Below are positions 33,115-41,894 of a DNA stretch of 64,000 bases, piece after piece. This DNA comes from Lentzea aerocolonigenes (GTDB lineage: Bacteria; Actinomycetota; Actinomycetes; Mycobacteriales; Pseudonocardiaceae). Location of the stretch: the NCBI RefSeq assembly GCF_000955955.1, contig NZ_JYJG01000020.1:55789-119788 (forward strand), read 5' to 3'. Under the pieces are notes generated by a model. It was given only the letters and a program-made list of their open reading frames with translations, was not told the origin of the DNA and made no database searches. Every line of letters begins with the position of its first letter. The stretch's first letter is position 1. The position numbers and the translations under genes are program-made.

Positions 33115-33960
33115 GTGCCGAGGTTTGCCCTGGTCGTGGTCCCGGTGGCGGCACTGCTGATGCTGACCGCGTGCACCGCGGTCCTGCCCGCCGTGGCTCC
33201 TGACACCGAGAGCGTCAAGCAGCCCGGGCAGCTCACGTACGTCTCGCTCGGCGACTCCTACGCCACGGGCTACGGACCGAACGGCCCCGGCGAGAGCTTC
33301 GCGCAGATCGTGGCCCGGCAGGAGAACCTGCACCTGGTCAACCTGGCCTGCAACGGCGCCACCTCCGCCGACCTCCTCACCCAGCCCGCGTGTGGACCCG
33401 AGACGGAGGGCAGGACCCAGGTCGACGCGACCGTCGACGCGTTGCGCACCGGCGAGGTCGGCCTGGTCACGATGGTGATCGGCGCCAACGACCTGCTGGA
33501 GCCGTGCGCGGTGGCCGAGGACCCCGGCAGCTGCGCCACCGCGGCGGCCACCGACACCAGGAACAACATCGGCACCATGCTCACGAAGATGCGCGAGGCG
33601 GCGCCGGACGTGAAGATCGTCGGACTGTCCTATCCGGACGTGTTCCTCGGTGCGTGGGTCAACCCGGAGTTCTCGAACGGCGAGGACGTCGCCCGCGCGT
33701 CGGTCAAGCTGTACGAGGACTTCAACGGCGAGATCGCCGCCGAGTACGCCAAGTTCGGCGCCAGCTACGTCGACGTCACCAGCAGGACCGGTGGCTATGG
33801 CGCGCTGACCGACCTGACCCAGGACCCGAAGTACGGCGAGATCCCGTCACCGGTCGCCGAGGTGTGCGCGCTCACCCACTACTGCGACCAGGGCGACGTG
33901 CACCCCACGCCCGCGGGCCATCAGGCGATCGCGGACGCGGTCATCGCCGCGGGTCGCTGA
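33115..33960 (+). CDS. SGNH/GDSL hydrolase lipoprotein, copy 2
   Basis: 281 residues from GTG at 33115. The first eight codons are identical in sequence to copy 1. Lipobox LMLTAC, SLGDSYATGYGP, LACNGATSADLL, VIGANDL and DVHPTPAGHQAIAD repeat the SGNH set. The upstream 60 bases also resemble those of copy 1 (CTCAC, then CCGGTT, CGTA, CCTCG), so promoter and gene were duplicated together. It overlaps the convergent histidine kinase gene by 20 bases. Confidence 0.88.
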   Translation: MPRFALVVVPVAALLMLTACTAVLPAVAPDTESVKQPGQLTYVSLGDSYATGYGPNGPGESFAQIVARQENLHLVNLACNGATSADLLTQPACGPETEGRTQVDATVDALRTGEVGLVTMVIGANDLLEPCAVAEDPGSCATAAATDTRNNIGTMLTKMREAAPDVKIVGLSYPDVFLGAWVNPEFSNGEDVARASVKLYEDFNGEIAAEYAKFGASYVDVTSRTGGYGALTDLTQDPKYGEIPSPVAEVCALTHYCDQGDVHPTPAGHQAIADAVIAAGR

Positions 33961-35506
33961 ACTCCGCCCGCACCGTCGTCCCCTCACCCACCGGTGAGTT
34001 CACCGCGAGCCGTCCGCCCAGCGCCGCGACCCGGTCGTCCAGCCCGCGCAGCTCGGAGACGCCACCGACTCCGTTATCGCTGACATCGACCGTGACCAGC
34101 CCGTTCGAGCTGATGATCTCGATCTTCACCTCACGGGCTCGCGAGTACTTGGCCGCGTTCGTGAGCGCTTCCGCGACGACGAAGTAGCAGGTCCGTTCCG
34201 CGACCGGCGACAACCGCTCCTCGGGCACACCCACGAGCACCGCCGGGACCGCGGACCGTTCGACGAGCGACAGCAGCGCCGGGCCGAGTCCGGCATCGGT
34301 CAGCAGCACCGGGTAGATGCCCCGCGCCAGCTCACGCAGTTCGTCCAGTGCCCTGGCCAGCTCCTCGCGGGCAGCGGCGAGCAGTTCGGGCGAGATCTCG
34401 GCCAGCCTCAAGGTCAGCAGCACCGAGACCAGCCGCTGCTGCGCGCCGTCGTGCAGGTCGCGTTCGACCTGACGCCGGGCCTCGTCCGCGGCCTCCACGA
34501 TGCGCCGCGCCCGCAGTTCGTTCTGCACGGCCAGAGCCGCGCTCGCCGCGACCGCCCGCACGAACCCGGGATCGAGCGCCGGATCGTGCACGAGCGCCGC
34601 CAGCCGCGTCCCGCCCGCTTCGAGGTAGGTCACGCCACGGGACGTCGGCGCCACCTCGCCGTAGACGATCTCCAGCGTCGGGTCGTGCAATGTTCGCGCT
34701 AACACCGACCGCAGATCACCCGGCAGCCCAGCGCCCAGCGACACAGCCAGCTCCCCCACCGCCGACCGGTCCAGCCGCGCCCGCACCAGCCCGTAGAGCA
34801 ACGCCAACGGCCACCCGACCAGCACCGCCTCGGTCGACCACTGCAGCGGCACCTGCACGGCCGGCGGCAACCCGGCCAAGGCCGCCAGGTAGGTCACGAC
34901 CGTGGTCAGCACGATCGCCGCGCCACCCCACACCACCGGCCCGAGATCGCGCCGGCCCACGCTGCCCGACCGCAGCCAGCGCGTGATCATCCGCGCCAGC
35001 AGGGCACCGAACAGCGCGATCCCGCTGATCATCACGACCACCGCGACCGTCGGAATCCCGCGCGCCTGGACCTCGCGGATCACCACGATGTTCTGCGGCC
35101 CGTCGAGCGGCGCGACCAGCAGGTAGCCGACGTTGACCGGCACGGTGAGCCCATAGGCAACGCTCACAACCACGCGCTGCCAACGACTTGTGATCCGCCC
35201 GGACGGATAGGTGACCAGCAGGTGCCCGAGCACCGCCAGGTAGAGCGTCTTGGTCGCGACCCCGACGGCGAACGCGACGTCGTTCTCGATCGCCCCGGCC
35301 AGTCGCACGAACCACGCCAGCCCGACCGCGATCATCAGCTGTCCGGAGAAGCTGTCCGGCCGCCGGTCCGCCGCCTCGACCCCGGCGCCGATGAACGACA
35401 GGCCCACCGCGAGGTTGAGCACGACCGCGGGCACCGGCACCTCGTAGCCGCCCCAGACCAGCGCGGCCAGGGCGAGGAACCCGGTGCCCAGCCAGAGGAC
35501 TCTCAT
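33941..35506 (-). CDS. Sensor histidine kinase (HisKA_3/NarL-partner type)
   Basis: 521 residues. About eight membrane helices fill residues 1-250, with no large external sensor domain. A GAF-like stretch follows, then the dimerisation motif RQVERDLHDGAQQRLVSVLL with the phospho-accepting His near residue 350, and an HATPase with VAEALTNAAKYS and VSDNGVGG. It overlaps the response regulator gene by 4 bases. Signal unknown; an integral membrane sensor suggests membrane or lipid stress. A variant of the recurrent palindrome lies within the gene at 34691. Confidence 0.9.
   Translation of the reverse strand: MRVLWLGTGFLALAALVWGGYEVPVPAVVLNLAVGLSFIGAGVEAADRRPDSFSGQLMIAVGLAWFVRLAGAIENDVAFAVGVATKTLYLAVLGHLLVTYPSGRITSRWQRVVVSVAYGLTVPVNVGYLLVAPLDGPQNIVVIREVQARGIPTVAVVVMISGIALFGALLARMITRWLRSGSVGRRDLGPVVWGGAAIVLTTVVTYLAALAGLPPAVQVPLQWSTEAVLVGWPLALLYGLVRARLDRSAVGELAVSLGAGLPGDLRSVLARTLHDPTLEIVYGEVAPTSRGVTYLEAGGTRLAALVHDPALDPGFVRAVAASAALAVQNELRARRIVEAADEARRQVERDLHDGAQQRLVSVLLTLRLAEISPELLAAAREELARALDELRELARGIYPVLLTDAGLGPALLSLVERSAVPAVLVGVPEERLSPVAERTCYFVVAEALTNAAKYSRAREVKIEIISSNGLVTVDVSDNGVGGVSELRGLDDRVAALGGRLAVNSPVGEGTTVRAEFSDPRR
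34691..34704. repeat. Variant copy of the intragenic palindrome (one mismatch)
   Basis: TGTTCGCGCTAACA inside the histidine kinase gene, read as Val-Leu-Ala-Arg-Thr on the coding strand with a TTA codon. Confidence 0.6.
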
Positions 35507-36147
35507 CGGCGCAGGTAGGCGAGCACGGCGAGCACCCGCCGGTTGTCGTCGGGTCCCTGCCGCAGCCCGAGCTTGGTGAACACCGACCGCACGTACGCCT
35601 CGACCGTCTTCGGGCTCAGGAACAACCGCTCGCAGATCGCCTGGTTCGACCGTCCCTCGGCCATCACGGCGAGCACCTCGCGTTCCCGTTCCGACAACGA
35701 CTTCAGCGGGTCGTCGACCCGCTGCCGTCCCACCAGCGTCGCCACCACGCCGGGATCGATCACCAGCCCGCCCGCGGCGACCCTGCGCACGGCGTCGGAG
35801 AGTTCGGCGAGGTCGGTGACCCGGTCCTTGAGGAGATACCCGGCACCACGAGCGTTGGTGTCCAGCAGCTGCAACGCGTAGTGCGGCTCGACATGCGCTG
35901 ACAGCACCAGAACCCCGATCTCCGGGTGCGTCTCGCGGATCTCCCGCGCCGCGTCGAGGCCCTCGGTGGTGAAGCCGGGTGGCATCCGGATGTCGACGAC
36001 CACGACGTCCGGCGGGTCGGCGTGCACCCGAGCCAGGAGCTCGGCCGCGTCGCCGGCCTTCGCCACCACCTCGAATCCCGCGTCGGTGAGCAGCCGCGCG
36101 ACACCCTCTCGGAACAGCGCCGCGTCGTCAGCCAGTGCTACCCGCAT
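35503..36147 (-). CDS. LuxR/NarL-family response regulator
   Basis: 214 residues. Receiver domain with VALADDAALFREG and the phospho-acceptor in VVVVDIRMPPG (Asp about 51), then a LuxR helix-turn-helix SLSEREREVLAVMAEGRSNQAICERLFLSPKTVEAYVRSVFTKLGL. It pairs with the adjacent kinase. Its targets may include the membrane protein gene just upstream, which overlaps it by 20 bases. Confidence 0.94.
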   Translation of the reverse strand: MRVALADDAALFREGVARLLTDAGFEVVAKAGDAAELLARVHADPPDVVVVDIRMPPGFTTEGLDAAREIRETHPEIGVLVLSAHVEPHYALQLLDTNARGAGYLLKDRVTDLAELSDAVRRVAAGGLVIDPGVVATLVGRQRVDDPLKSLSEREREVLAVMAEGRSNQAICERLFLSPKTVEAYVRSVFTKLGLRQGPDDNRRVLAVLAYLRR

Positions 36148-36658
36148 GCGCCGATGGAACCACGTGCCCGACCCGCCTGCGCCGCCACATGAACAACAGG
36201 ACCGCGTTCACCACGACGAGTCCGGCCGCCGCCGGGTAGAAGAGTCGCATCGCGCTCTCGGTGTCGCTCACCGCGAACGACCACGCGATCTTGAAGATCC
36301 CACCGGCGTTGATCACGACCAACGCCCAGACCATCGACCGCCGCCACACCGCGGCGCCCAGCGATACCAGCATCAACGGCACGAGGAGAGCCATCGCGAT
36401 CTTCGCGAGCCCCCACTCCCCCAGCAGGTACTCGCGCTCGTCGGCGAGGAACTGGATCGCACCCGGCGTCGGGTGCTCCGGTGCCGGGAACCACGCCATG
36501 CTCGTCGCCAGCGCGACCAGCGTGAGCGCGATGCCCCAACCACTGCGCTTGTAGCTGAAGTACGCGAACGGCAGCAGGAACAACGGCCGGATGTACCAGC
36601 TGAGCTCGTTGTGGTGCCGTGCCCACGCCCACGAGGCGAGCTCGTTCAGCCACTCCAT
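36128..36658 (-). CDS. Integral membrane protein upstream of a two-component system
   Basis: 176 residues from ATG at 36658, chosen for the AGAGGAGA site just upstream. Five hydrophobic segments, with WYIRPLFLLPFAYFSYKRSGWGIALTLVAL near residue 25 and a basic cytoplasmic tail (MWRRRRVGH). No family recognised. It overlaps the response regulator start by 20 bases, so it is probably co-transcribed and may modulate the kinase. Confidence 0.7.
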   Translation of the reverse strand: MEWLNELASWAWARHHNELSWYIRPLFLLPFAYFSYKRSGWGIALTLVALATSMAWFPAPEHPTPGAIQFLADEREYLLGEWGLAKIAMALLVPLMLVSLGAAVWRRSMVWALVVINAGGIFKIAWSFAVSDTESAMRLFYPAAAGLVVVNAVLLFMWRRRRVGHVVPSAHAGSTG

Positions 36659-36828
36659 CGTCTTCTCCTCTCGAGTGGCTTTCAGCGTTCTCGTTCCCAC
36701 TGATCGAAACCACGAGGGCAACCCGTGAACTGCGGGCAGGGTTGTCCCCGTATTACCCGAAAGCCTCTGTCGGTCGGCGGCGCCGGCTGCCAGGCTCTGG
36801 AACCGTTGCCGCAGCGAGGAAGTGTTCG

Positions 36829-37785
36829 ATGACAGTGCTCCCGCAAAGCATGGACGCCCTGCACCGGCTGAACGACGCCGTCGACGGGTTCCTCCGCAGT
36901 GAGAAGGAGTTCAACCTCACCGATCCCGCCACGCACATGCTGGTCGGCGGCCGCTTCCGCACCCTCGGCACGCAGATCGGCGCCAGCGTGCTCGCGGGAG
37001 TGCCGGACGAGGACATCGCCGCGATCGTCCAGCCCGCCCGGTCGGCATGCGCACGTTCACCTTTCATGCGCGACGAACAGGAATGGGCTCGCGGCTACCC
37101 GAGCGACTACAAGCTCGTCGAACACGTCCTGGCCCAGGCCAACGGAGCCGCGCCGGGCACGCTCGGCTGGCACGTCGAGGCCAGCCTGCAGAGCTCGGCG
37201 ATCACCCAGCAGCAGCGCAACCGGGTCATGCACCAGGCCCGGCTGATCAGCGACGTGCTGACCGCGCCGCGCAACGGCCCGCGCTCGGTGCTGATCATCG
37301 CGTCCGGAGCGGCACCCGACCTGCGGACCATCCCGCCCGGCATCGTCCGGCCCGGTGACCGGTTCGTGCTGACCGACGTCGACCCGGACGCACTGGAGCT
37401 GGCCCAGAAGCGGCTCGGGCTGCTCAACAACTTCACCACCGCGGTGCCAGGCAACATCTTCCGCGCTCTGGGACCGTTGGCGGAGCTCGGGCCGTTCGAC
37501 CTGGTGCTGGTGAACGGGCTGTACGACTACCTCAACGACCGCGCGGCCGTCCGGTTGACCGAGGCCGTGCTGACTCGGCTGTGCCGGCCGGGCGGCACGT
37601 TCTACTTCTCCAGCACCGGGGTGGGCAACCCGTTCCGGTGGCCGTTGGAGTATCTGATGGAGTGGCAGCTGATCGAGCGCGACGAAGCCGCCGTTCGCGC
37701 ACTGCTGCCGGGGTGTGACGTGTCGATCGGCCGTGAGCCGACGGGGCTTGCGTTGCTCACGCACGTCCGGACGCGGACGGGCTGA
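36829..37785 (+). CDS. Class I SAM-dependent methyltransferase-like protein
   Basis: 318 residues from ATG at 36829 (AGGAAG upstream). An N-terminal helical part of about 130 residues precedes a Rossmann methyltransferase core: VLIIASGAAPDLRTIP (motif I, atypical AxGxxPD), FVLTDVDPDALELAQKRL (motif II acidic residue), FDLVLVNGLYDYLNDR and a final strand region. Resembles bacterial methyltransferases fused to a cyclic-nucleotide-binding or helical cap, but the substrate is not evident. Stands alone between divergent and convergent neighbours. Confidence 0.75.
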   Translation: MTVLPQSMDALHRLNDAVDGFLRSEKEFNLTDPATHMLVGGRFRTLGTQIGASVLAGVPDEDIAAIVQPARSACARSPFMRDEQEWARGYPSDYKLVEHVLAQANGAAPGTLGWHVEASLQSSAITQQQRNRVMHQARLISDVLTAPRNGPRSVLIIASGAAPDLRTIPPGIVRPGDRFVLTDVDPDALELAQKRLGLLNNFTTAVPGNIFRALGPLAELGPFDLVLVNGLYDYLNDRAAVRLTEAVLTRLCRPGGTFYFSSTGVGNPFRWPLEYLMEWQLIERDEAAVRALLPGCDVSIGREPTGLALLTHVRTRTG

Positions 37786-37842
37786 GCTCAGGCGATCTGC
37801 TTCTGGGCTCGGCGGCGGCGAGAGTGAATCCGAGGACGGTGC

Positions 37843-38454
37843 TCAGCGCAGCCCGTGGGCGATCCGGGACACGAAGGCCACCAAGCGGTCCGGCGTGAAC
37901 TTCTCCGGGTCGGTGAGGACGAGCCGGCCCGACATCTCGGCCAGGGCGAGCATCGCGTGGCCCAGCAGGTCCGAGTCGAGGTCGTCCAGGCCGCCCAGCT
38001 CCTTGAGGCCCAGCGCGGCCAGGTCCTCGATCTGGGCCAGGACGCCCGCGCGGACCAGTTCCACCTGGGCGCGGAACTCGTGGGGCGTGCCCTCGGGCGG
38101 GAGGAGCACCAGGCGCCAGCGGTCCGGGGCTTCGACGACGGCGTTCACGAAGACGCGGACGGCGTCGGCGAAGGCGTCGTCCGGGGAGCGCGTGGCGAAG
38201 TCGGTGGGGAGGGCGGCGATGACCTGCTCGGTGGCTCGGCCCGCCTCGCGTTCGAGCAGGGCGCTGATCAGTTCGGCGCGGTTGGCGAAGAGGTCGTAGA
38301 GGACGGGTTTCGTCACCTGGGCCTGTTTGGCGACGGATTCCATCGTCACCGAGTCGAACCCTGCCGGAATCAGGCTCAGGGCGGCGTCCAGCAGCTGCTC
38401 GCGGCGCTGTTCGGGCGGCAGGCGGCGGGCGTACTTGCGACGCGTTGTGCTCAC
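37843..38454 (-). CDS. TetR-family regulator
   Basis: 203 residues from GTG at 38454. N-terminal helix-turn-helix: REQLLDAALSLIPAGFDSVTMESVAKQAQVTKPVLYDLFANRAEL. The C-terminal ligand domain is TetR_C-like with LPPEGTPHEFRAQVELVRAG. It is divergent from a metal-dependent hydrolase operon, and the shared gap carries two matching operators, so it should repress both directions. The promoter geometry predicts a leaderless transcript starting at the GTG. Confidence 0.88.
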   Translation of the reverse strand: MSTTRRKYARRLPPEQRREQLLDAALSLIPAGFDSVTMESVAKQAQVTKPVLYDLFANRAELISALLEREAGRATEQVIAALPTDFATRSPDDAFADAVRVFVNAVVEAPDRWRLVLLPPEGTPHEFRAQVELVRAGVLAQIEDLAALGLKELGGLDDLDSDLLGHAMLALAEMSGRLVLTDPEKFTPDRLVAFVSRIAHGLR

Positions 38455-38460
38455 GGGTCC

Positions 38461-38511
38461 ATATTGCTACGGTGGCGTAGCTTTCACAAAGCTACGCGGG
38501 CGTAGTAATTG
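38461..38511. promoter_or_regulatory. Back-to-back promoters with an operator in each spacer
   Basis: Plus strand: TTCACA (38483-38488), 17 bases, TAATTG (38506-38511). Minus strand: TTGTGA (38489-38484), 17 bases, CAATAT (38466-38461), start point at the TetR GTG. Each spacer holds a CTACG-N4-CGTAG site (38492-38505 and 38467-38480). The two -35 boxes overlap. Confidence 0.7.
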
Positions 38512-38524
38512 TCGGAGGAGCGCG

Positions 38525-39382
38525 ATGGAGCCGGACAACCTCGTTCTGCAGCCGCGTGACGTGCAGTTCGACTGGTCGACACTGCCGATGCACTGGGTCC
38601 CGGACGAGCCGGTGGCCACGCACGTCATGAACGTCCTGCACCTGCTGCTGCCGGAGGGCGAGCGGTGGTTCGTGCGGACGTTCCAGCAGGTCGTGCCCAT
38701 GATCTCGGACGACACGTTGCGCGAGGACGTGCTCGGCTTCATCGGGCAGGAGGCGATGCACGCCGAGGCGCACAGCGAGGTGCTCGACCACCTGCTCGCC
38801 AACGGGCTGGACCCGCGGCCGTTCACGCGGCAGATGGAGCACGTGTTCCGGCGGATCCTCGGGCCGAAGCCGGGGTTGACCGAGGAGCAGGCGCGCGAGC
38901 AGTTGATCGAGCGGGTCGCGATCGTGGCGGCTGTGGAGCACTTCACGGCGTATCTGGGCGACTGGATGTTGAACGCCGACGCGCTCGACCGGGCCGGGAT
39001 CCACCCCGTGATGCTGGATCTGTTGCGGTGGCATGCGGCTGAGGAGGTCGAGCACCGCAGTGTGGCTTACGACCTGATGTGTCACCTCGATCGCCGGTAT
39101 GTGCGGCGGGCGCGGACGATGCTGCTGGTCGCGCCGGTGTTGTTCTGGCTGTGGGTGCGGGGTGCGCGGTTCATGGTGCACGCCGACAAGACGACTCGGG
39201 TGCGGTTGACGTGGCGTGAGGCGATGCGGGCCGGGCGGCGCGGGTTGCTGCCGAAGCTGTCGGAGATCTTCCGGGCGTTCCTGCGGTACTTCCACCCCGC
39301 CTACCACCCGAAGCAGGAAGGCTCGACGTCGCAGGCCATCGCCTACTTGGCGGCGTCGCCTGCCGCTCGCGAGGCGCACTGA
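38525..39382 (+). CDS. Metal-dependent hydrolase-like protein (PF10118 type)
   Basis: 285 residues from ATG at 38525 with GGAGGAG upstream. Helical di-iron-like protein: FIGQEAMHAEAHSEVL (about residues 75-90), VEHFTAYLGDWML (about 140) and WHAAEEVEHRSVAYDL (about 170-185) give paired Glu/His ligands as in ferritin-like oxygenases of the 'predicted metal-dependent hydrolase' family. First gene of a three-gene operon with a ferredoxin-type reductase, which fits a di-iron enzyme fed with electrons more than a hydrolase. TetR-controlled. Confidence 0.78.
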   Translation: MEPDNLVLQPRDVQFDWSTLPMHWVPDEPVATHVMNVLHLLLPEGERWFVRTFQQVVPMISDDTLREDVLGFIGQEAMHAEAHSEVLDHLLANGLDPRPFTRQMEHVFRRILGPKPGLTEEQAREQLIERVAIVAAVEHFTAYLGDWMLNADALDRAGIHPVMLDLLRWHAAEEVEHRSVAYDLMCHLDRRYVRRARTMLLVAPVLFWLWVRGARFMVHADKTTRVRLTWREAMRAGRRGLLPKLSEIFRAFLRYFHPAYHPKQEGSTSQAIAYLAASPAAREAH

Positions 39383-40278
39383 TGCTGAGCGGCCTCACGA
39401 AGTTCGGCGACTTCTACGACGCCGCGGTCACGCGATTCGGTGGGCGAACACGTCCGGGAACTGCCCGGGATTCCTTGTGGCTCAACGTTGTCGAACGCTC
39501 ACAAGTCGCGGACGGCGTGGTGAGCCTGCGGTTCGGCGGCGCGACGTTGCCCGCCTGGCAGCCCGGTTGCCACATCGACCTGCACCTGCCGAGCGGGCTC
39601 CGGCGCCAGTACTCGTTGTGCGGCGATCCGGCGGAGAGCACCTACCGGATCGCGGTGCGCGAGGTCGGTGCGGGATCACGCGAGGTCCAGGCGCTGCGGG
39701 TGGGCGACCGGATCCAGGTGCGCGGGCCGCGCAACGCGTTCCCGTTCGCCGGTCTCGGGCCGATCGTGTTCGTGGCGGGTGGCATCGGGATCACGCCGAT
39801 CCTGCCGATGGTCCACGCGGCGGCCGGGCGAGGCCTGGACTGGCGCCTCGTCTACTGCGGGCGGTCGACGAAAGCCATGCCGTTCCTCGACGAACTGCCG
39901 ATCGGGCGGGTCGACATCCGGATCGGCCGCGGCGGGCCGCTGCTCGGCGACGCCCACCCGCGTGGCGCGGTCTACTGCTGTGGTCCGGCGTCGATGCTCG
40001 GCCAGGTGCGCACCGAGTTCTCCTCGCGATGGCTGCACTTCGAGCGCTTCAGCCCGCCCCCGGTCGTCGACGGCCGGCCGTTCACGGTCGAACTGCGCCG
40101 CAGCGGGGTATCCCTCGACGTGCCCGCTGATCGGTCCGCGCTCGACGTCATCAGGGACTTCCGGCCGTCCGTCGCCTACTCGTGCCGGCAGGGGTTCTGC
40201 GGCACGTGCGACGTCGGCGGTGTGCGGATCTGCGTGGACAGGCCAACCGGTGACCGACTGGTGCTGGAGGAACTGTGA
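39382..40278 (+). CDS. Ferredoxin-NAD(P) oxidoreductase with C-terminal 2Fe-2S domain
   Basis: 298 residues; its ATG overlaps the previous stop. FAD-binding barrel with RRQYSLCGDP, NAD(P)-binding part with FVAGGIGITPILPM and YCCGPASML, then a plant-type [2Fe-2S] domain with SCRQGFCGTCDVGG and a last cysteine in VRICVD. This is the phthalate-dioxygenase-reductase order. It probably supplies electrons to the di-iron-like protein encoded just upstream. Overlaps the next gene by 4 bases. Confidence 0.9.
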   Translation: MLSGLTKFGDFYDAAVTRFGGRTRPGTARDSLWLNVVERSQVADGVVSLRFGGATLPAWQPGCHIDLHLPSGLRRQYSLCGDPAESTYRIAVREVGAGSREVQALRVGDRIQVRGPRNAFPFAGLGPIVFVAGGIGITPILPMVHAAAGRGLDWRLVYCGRSTKAMPFLDELPIGRVDIRIGRGGPLLGDAHPRGAVYCCGPASMLGQVRTEFSSRWLHFERFSPPPVVDGRPFTVELRRSGVSLDVPADRSALDVIRDFRPSVAYSCRQGFCGTCDVGGVRICVDRPTGDRLVLEEL

Positions 40279-41894
40279 AGGTGCGTTCCGGAGAAGTCGA
40301 CCTCGCCGTGCAGGTGCGCGGCACGTCCGGGCCCGCGGTCGTGCTCGTCCACGGATATCCCGACACGCACGCCGTGTGGGACCGGGTGGCGACGTTGCTG
40401 GAGAAGGACTTCCGGGTCGTCACCTACGACGTGCGCGGCGCGGGCGAGTCGACGCCGCCGTCCGCTGAGGACGGTTATCGGCTCGAACATCTCGCGAACG
40501 ACCTGTTCGCGGTGATCGACGCGGTGAGCCCGGACGAGCCGGTGCACCTCGTCGGTCACGACTGGGGCTCGATCCAGTCGTGGGAGGCCGTGACCACGCC
40601 CGGCGCGCGGATCGCCACGTTCACCTCGATCTCCGGACCGTCGCTCGACCACATGGGTCACTGGTCGCGCAAAGGCTTGTCGATCGCTCACATCCGGCAG
40701 TTCTTCCGGTCGTGGTACATCGGCGCGTTCCACCTGCCGGTGCTCGCGCCGCTGTTCTGGCGGCTCTACCTCGGCCCGCGCTGGGGTGGCGTGCTGAAGC
40801 GGCTGGAGGGCGTCGAGGTCAAGCCCGCGAGTACGATCACCCGCGATGCCGTGCGCGGAATCTCGTTGTACCGGGCCAACATCCGGCCGGTGATGCGGTC
40901 GCCGCGGCATCGGCTCGCGCCCATGCCGGTACAGGTGATCCAGCCGACCCGCGACCGCTACGTCGACACGCGGCCGCTCGACCTGGAGCGCTGGGTGCCG
41001 TCACTGCGCCGTCGCAGGATCGCCGCGGGACACTGGGCACCGCTCAGCCACCCCGCGCAGCTCGCCCGCATGATCAGCGAGTTCATCGCGGACACCACTC
41101 CCCCGCGCGAGCTCGTCGTGATCACCGGTGGTGGCAGCGGAATCGGCAGGGCGACGGCGGTGGCGTTCGCCGAGGCCGGCGCGAAGGTCGTGGTGTCCGA
41201 TGTGGACTTCGCTGCAGCAAAGGAGACCGCGGAACTGACCGACGGCCACGCCTACGAGGTGGACGTGCGCTCCGAAGACGCCGTGCGGGCCTGGGCCCTG
41301 CAGGTCGCGGACGAGCACGGCGTGCCGGATGTGGTCGTGAACAACGCCGGTATCGGCCACTCCGGGTCGTTCCTGTCGACCTCGACGGAGCAGTGGCAGC
41401 GGGTGCTGGACGTCAACCTGTGGGGTGTCGTGCACGGCTGCCGCGCGTTCGGGGAGCTGATGGTCGAGCGCGGCGAGGGCGGGCACATCGTGAACCTGTC
41501 CTCGGCGGCGGCCTACCTGCCGTCGAAGATCCTCTCCGCCTACGCGACGAGCAAGGCCGCGGTGTTCATGCTCTCGGACTGCCTGCGGGCCGAGCTCGCC
41601 CCGCACGCCATCGGTGTCAGCGCCATCTGTCCCGGGCTGGTGAACACGAACATCACGGCCACCACGACGTTCTCGGGTGTCAGCGCCGAGGAGCAGAGTC
41701 GCAAGCAGGACCGCGCGACCCGCATCTACGCCAGGCGCGGCTTCGGTCCTGAGGGAGTGGCGAGCGAGATCGTGCGCGCCGTCCGCCGCAACCGCCCGGT
41801 GGTGCCGGTGACGGTCGAGGCGAAGGCGGCACGTCTCGCGAGCCGGGTCGCGCCAGGGATCCTGCGCTCGTTCGCCAAGCTAGACGTCGGCTAG
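40275..41894 (+). CDS. EphD-like fusion of epoxide hydrolase and short-chain dehydrogenase
   Basis: 539 residues from GTG at 40275. Residues 1-275 are an alpha/beta hydrolase with VLVHGYPDTHAVW and nucleophile VGHDWGS (Asp about 98), and a late GHWAPLSHP base. Residues 280-535 are an SDR with ITGGGSGIGRA, NNAGIG, the catalytic Ser in NLSSAAAYLPS and YATSK. Mycobacterial EphD has the same order. The operon context (di-iron-like protein, reductase) suggests oxidation of a lipid or other hydrophobic compound followed by epoxide opening and dehydrogenation. Overlaps the convergent TPR gene by 15 bases. Confidence 0.88.
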   Translation: MKVRSGEVDLAVQVRGTSGPAVVLVHGYPDTHAVWDRVATLLEKDFRVVTYDVRGAGESTPPSAEDGYRLEHLANDLFAVIDAVSPDEPVHLVGHDWGSIQSWEAVTTPGARIATFTSISGPSLDHMGHWSRKGLSIAHIRQFFRSWYIGAFHLPVLAPLFWRLYLGPRWGGVLKRLEGVEVKPASTITRDAVRGISLYRANIRPVMRSPRHRLAPMPVQVIQPTRDRYVDTRPLDLERWVPSLRRRRIAAGHWAPLSHPAQLARMISEFIADTTPPRELVVITGGGSGIGRATAVAFAEAGAKVVVSDVDFAAAKETAELTDGHAYEVDVRSEDAVRAWALQVADEHGVPDVVVNNAGIGHSGSFLSTSTEQWQRVLDVNLWGVVHGCRAFGELMVERGEGGHIVNLSSAAAYLPSKILSAYATSKAAVFMLSDCLRAELAPHAIGVSAICPGLVNTNITATTTFSGVSAEEQSRKQDRATRIYARRGFGPEGVASEIVRAVRRNRPVVPVTVEAKAARLASRVAPGILRSFAKLDVG

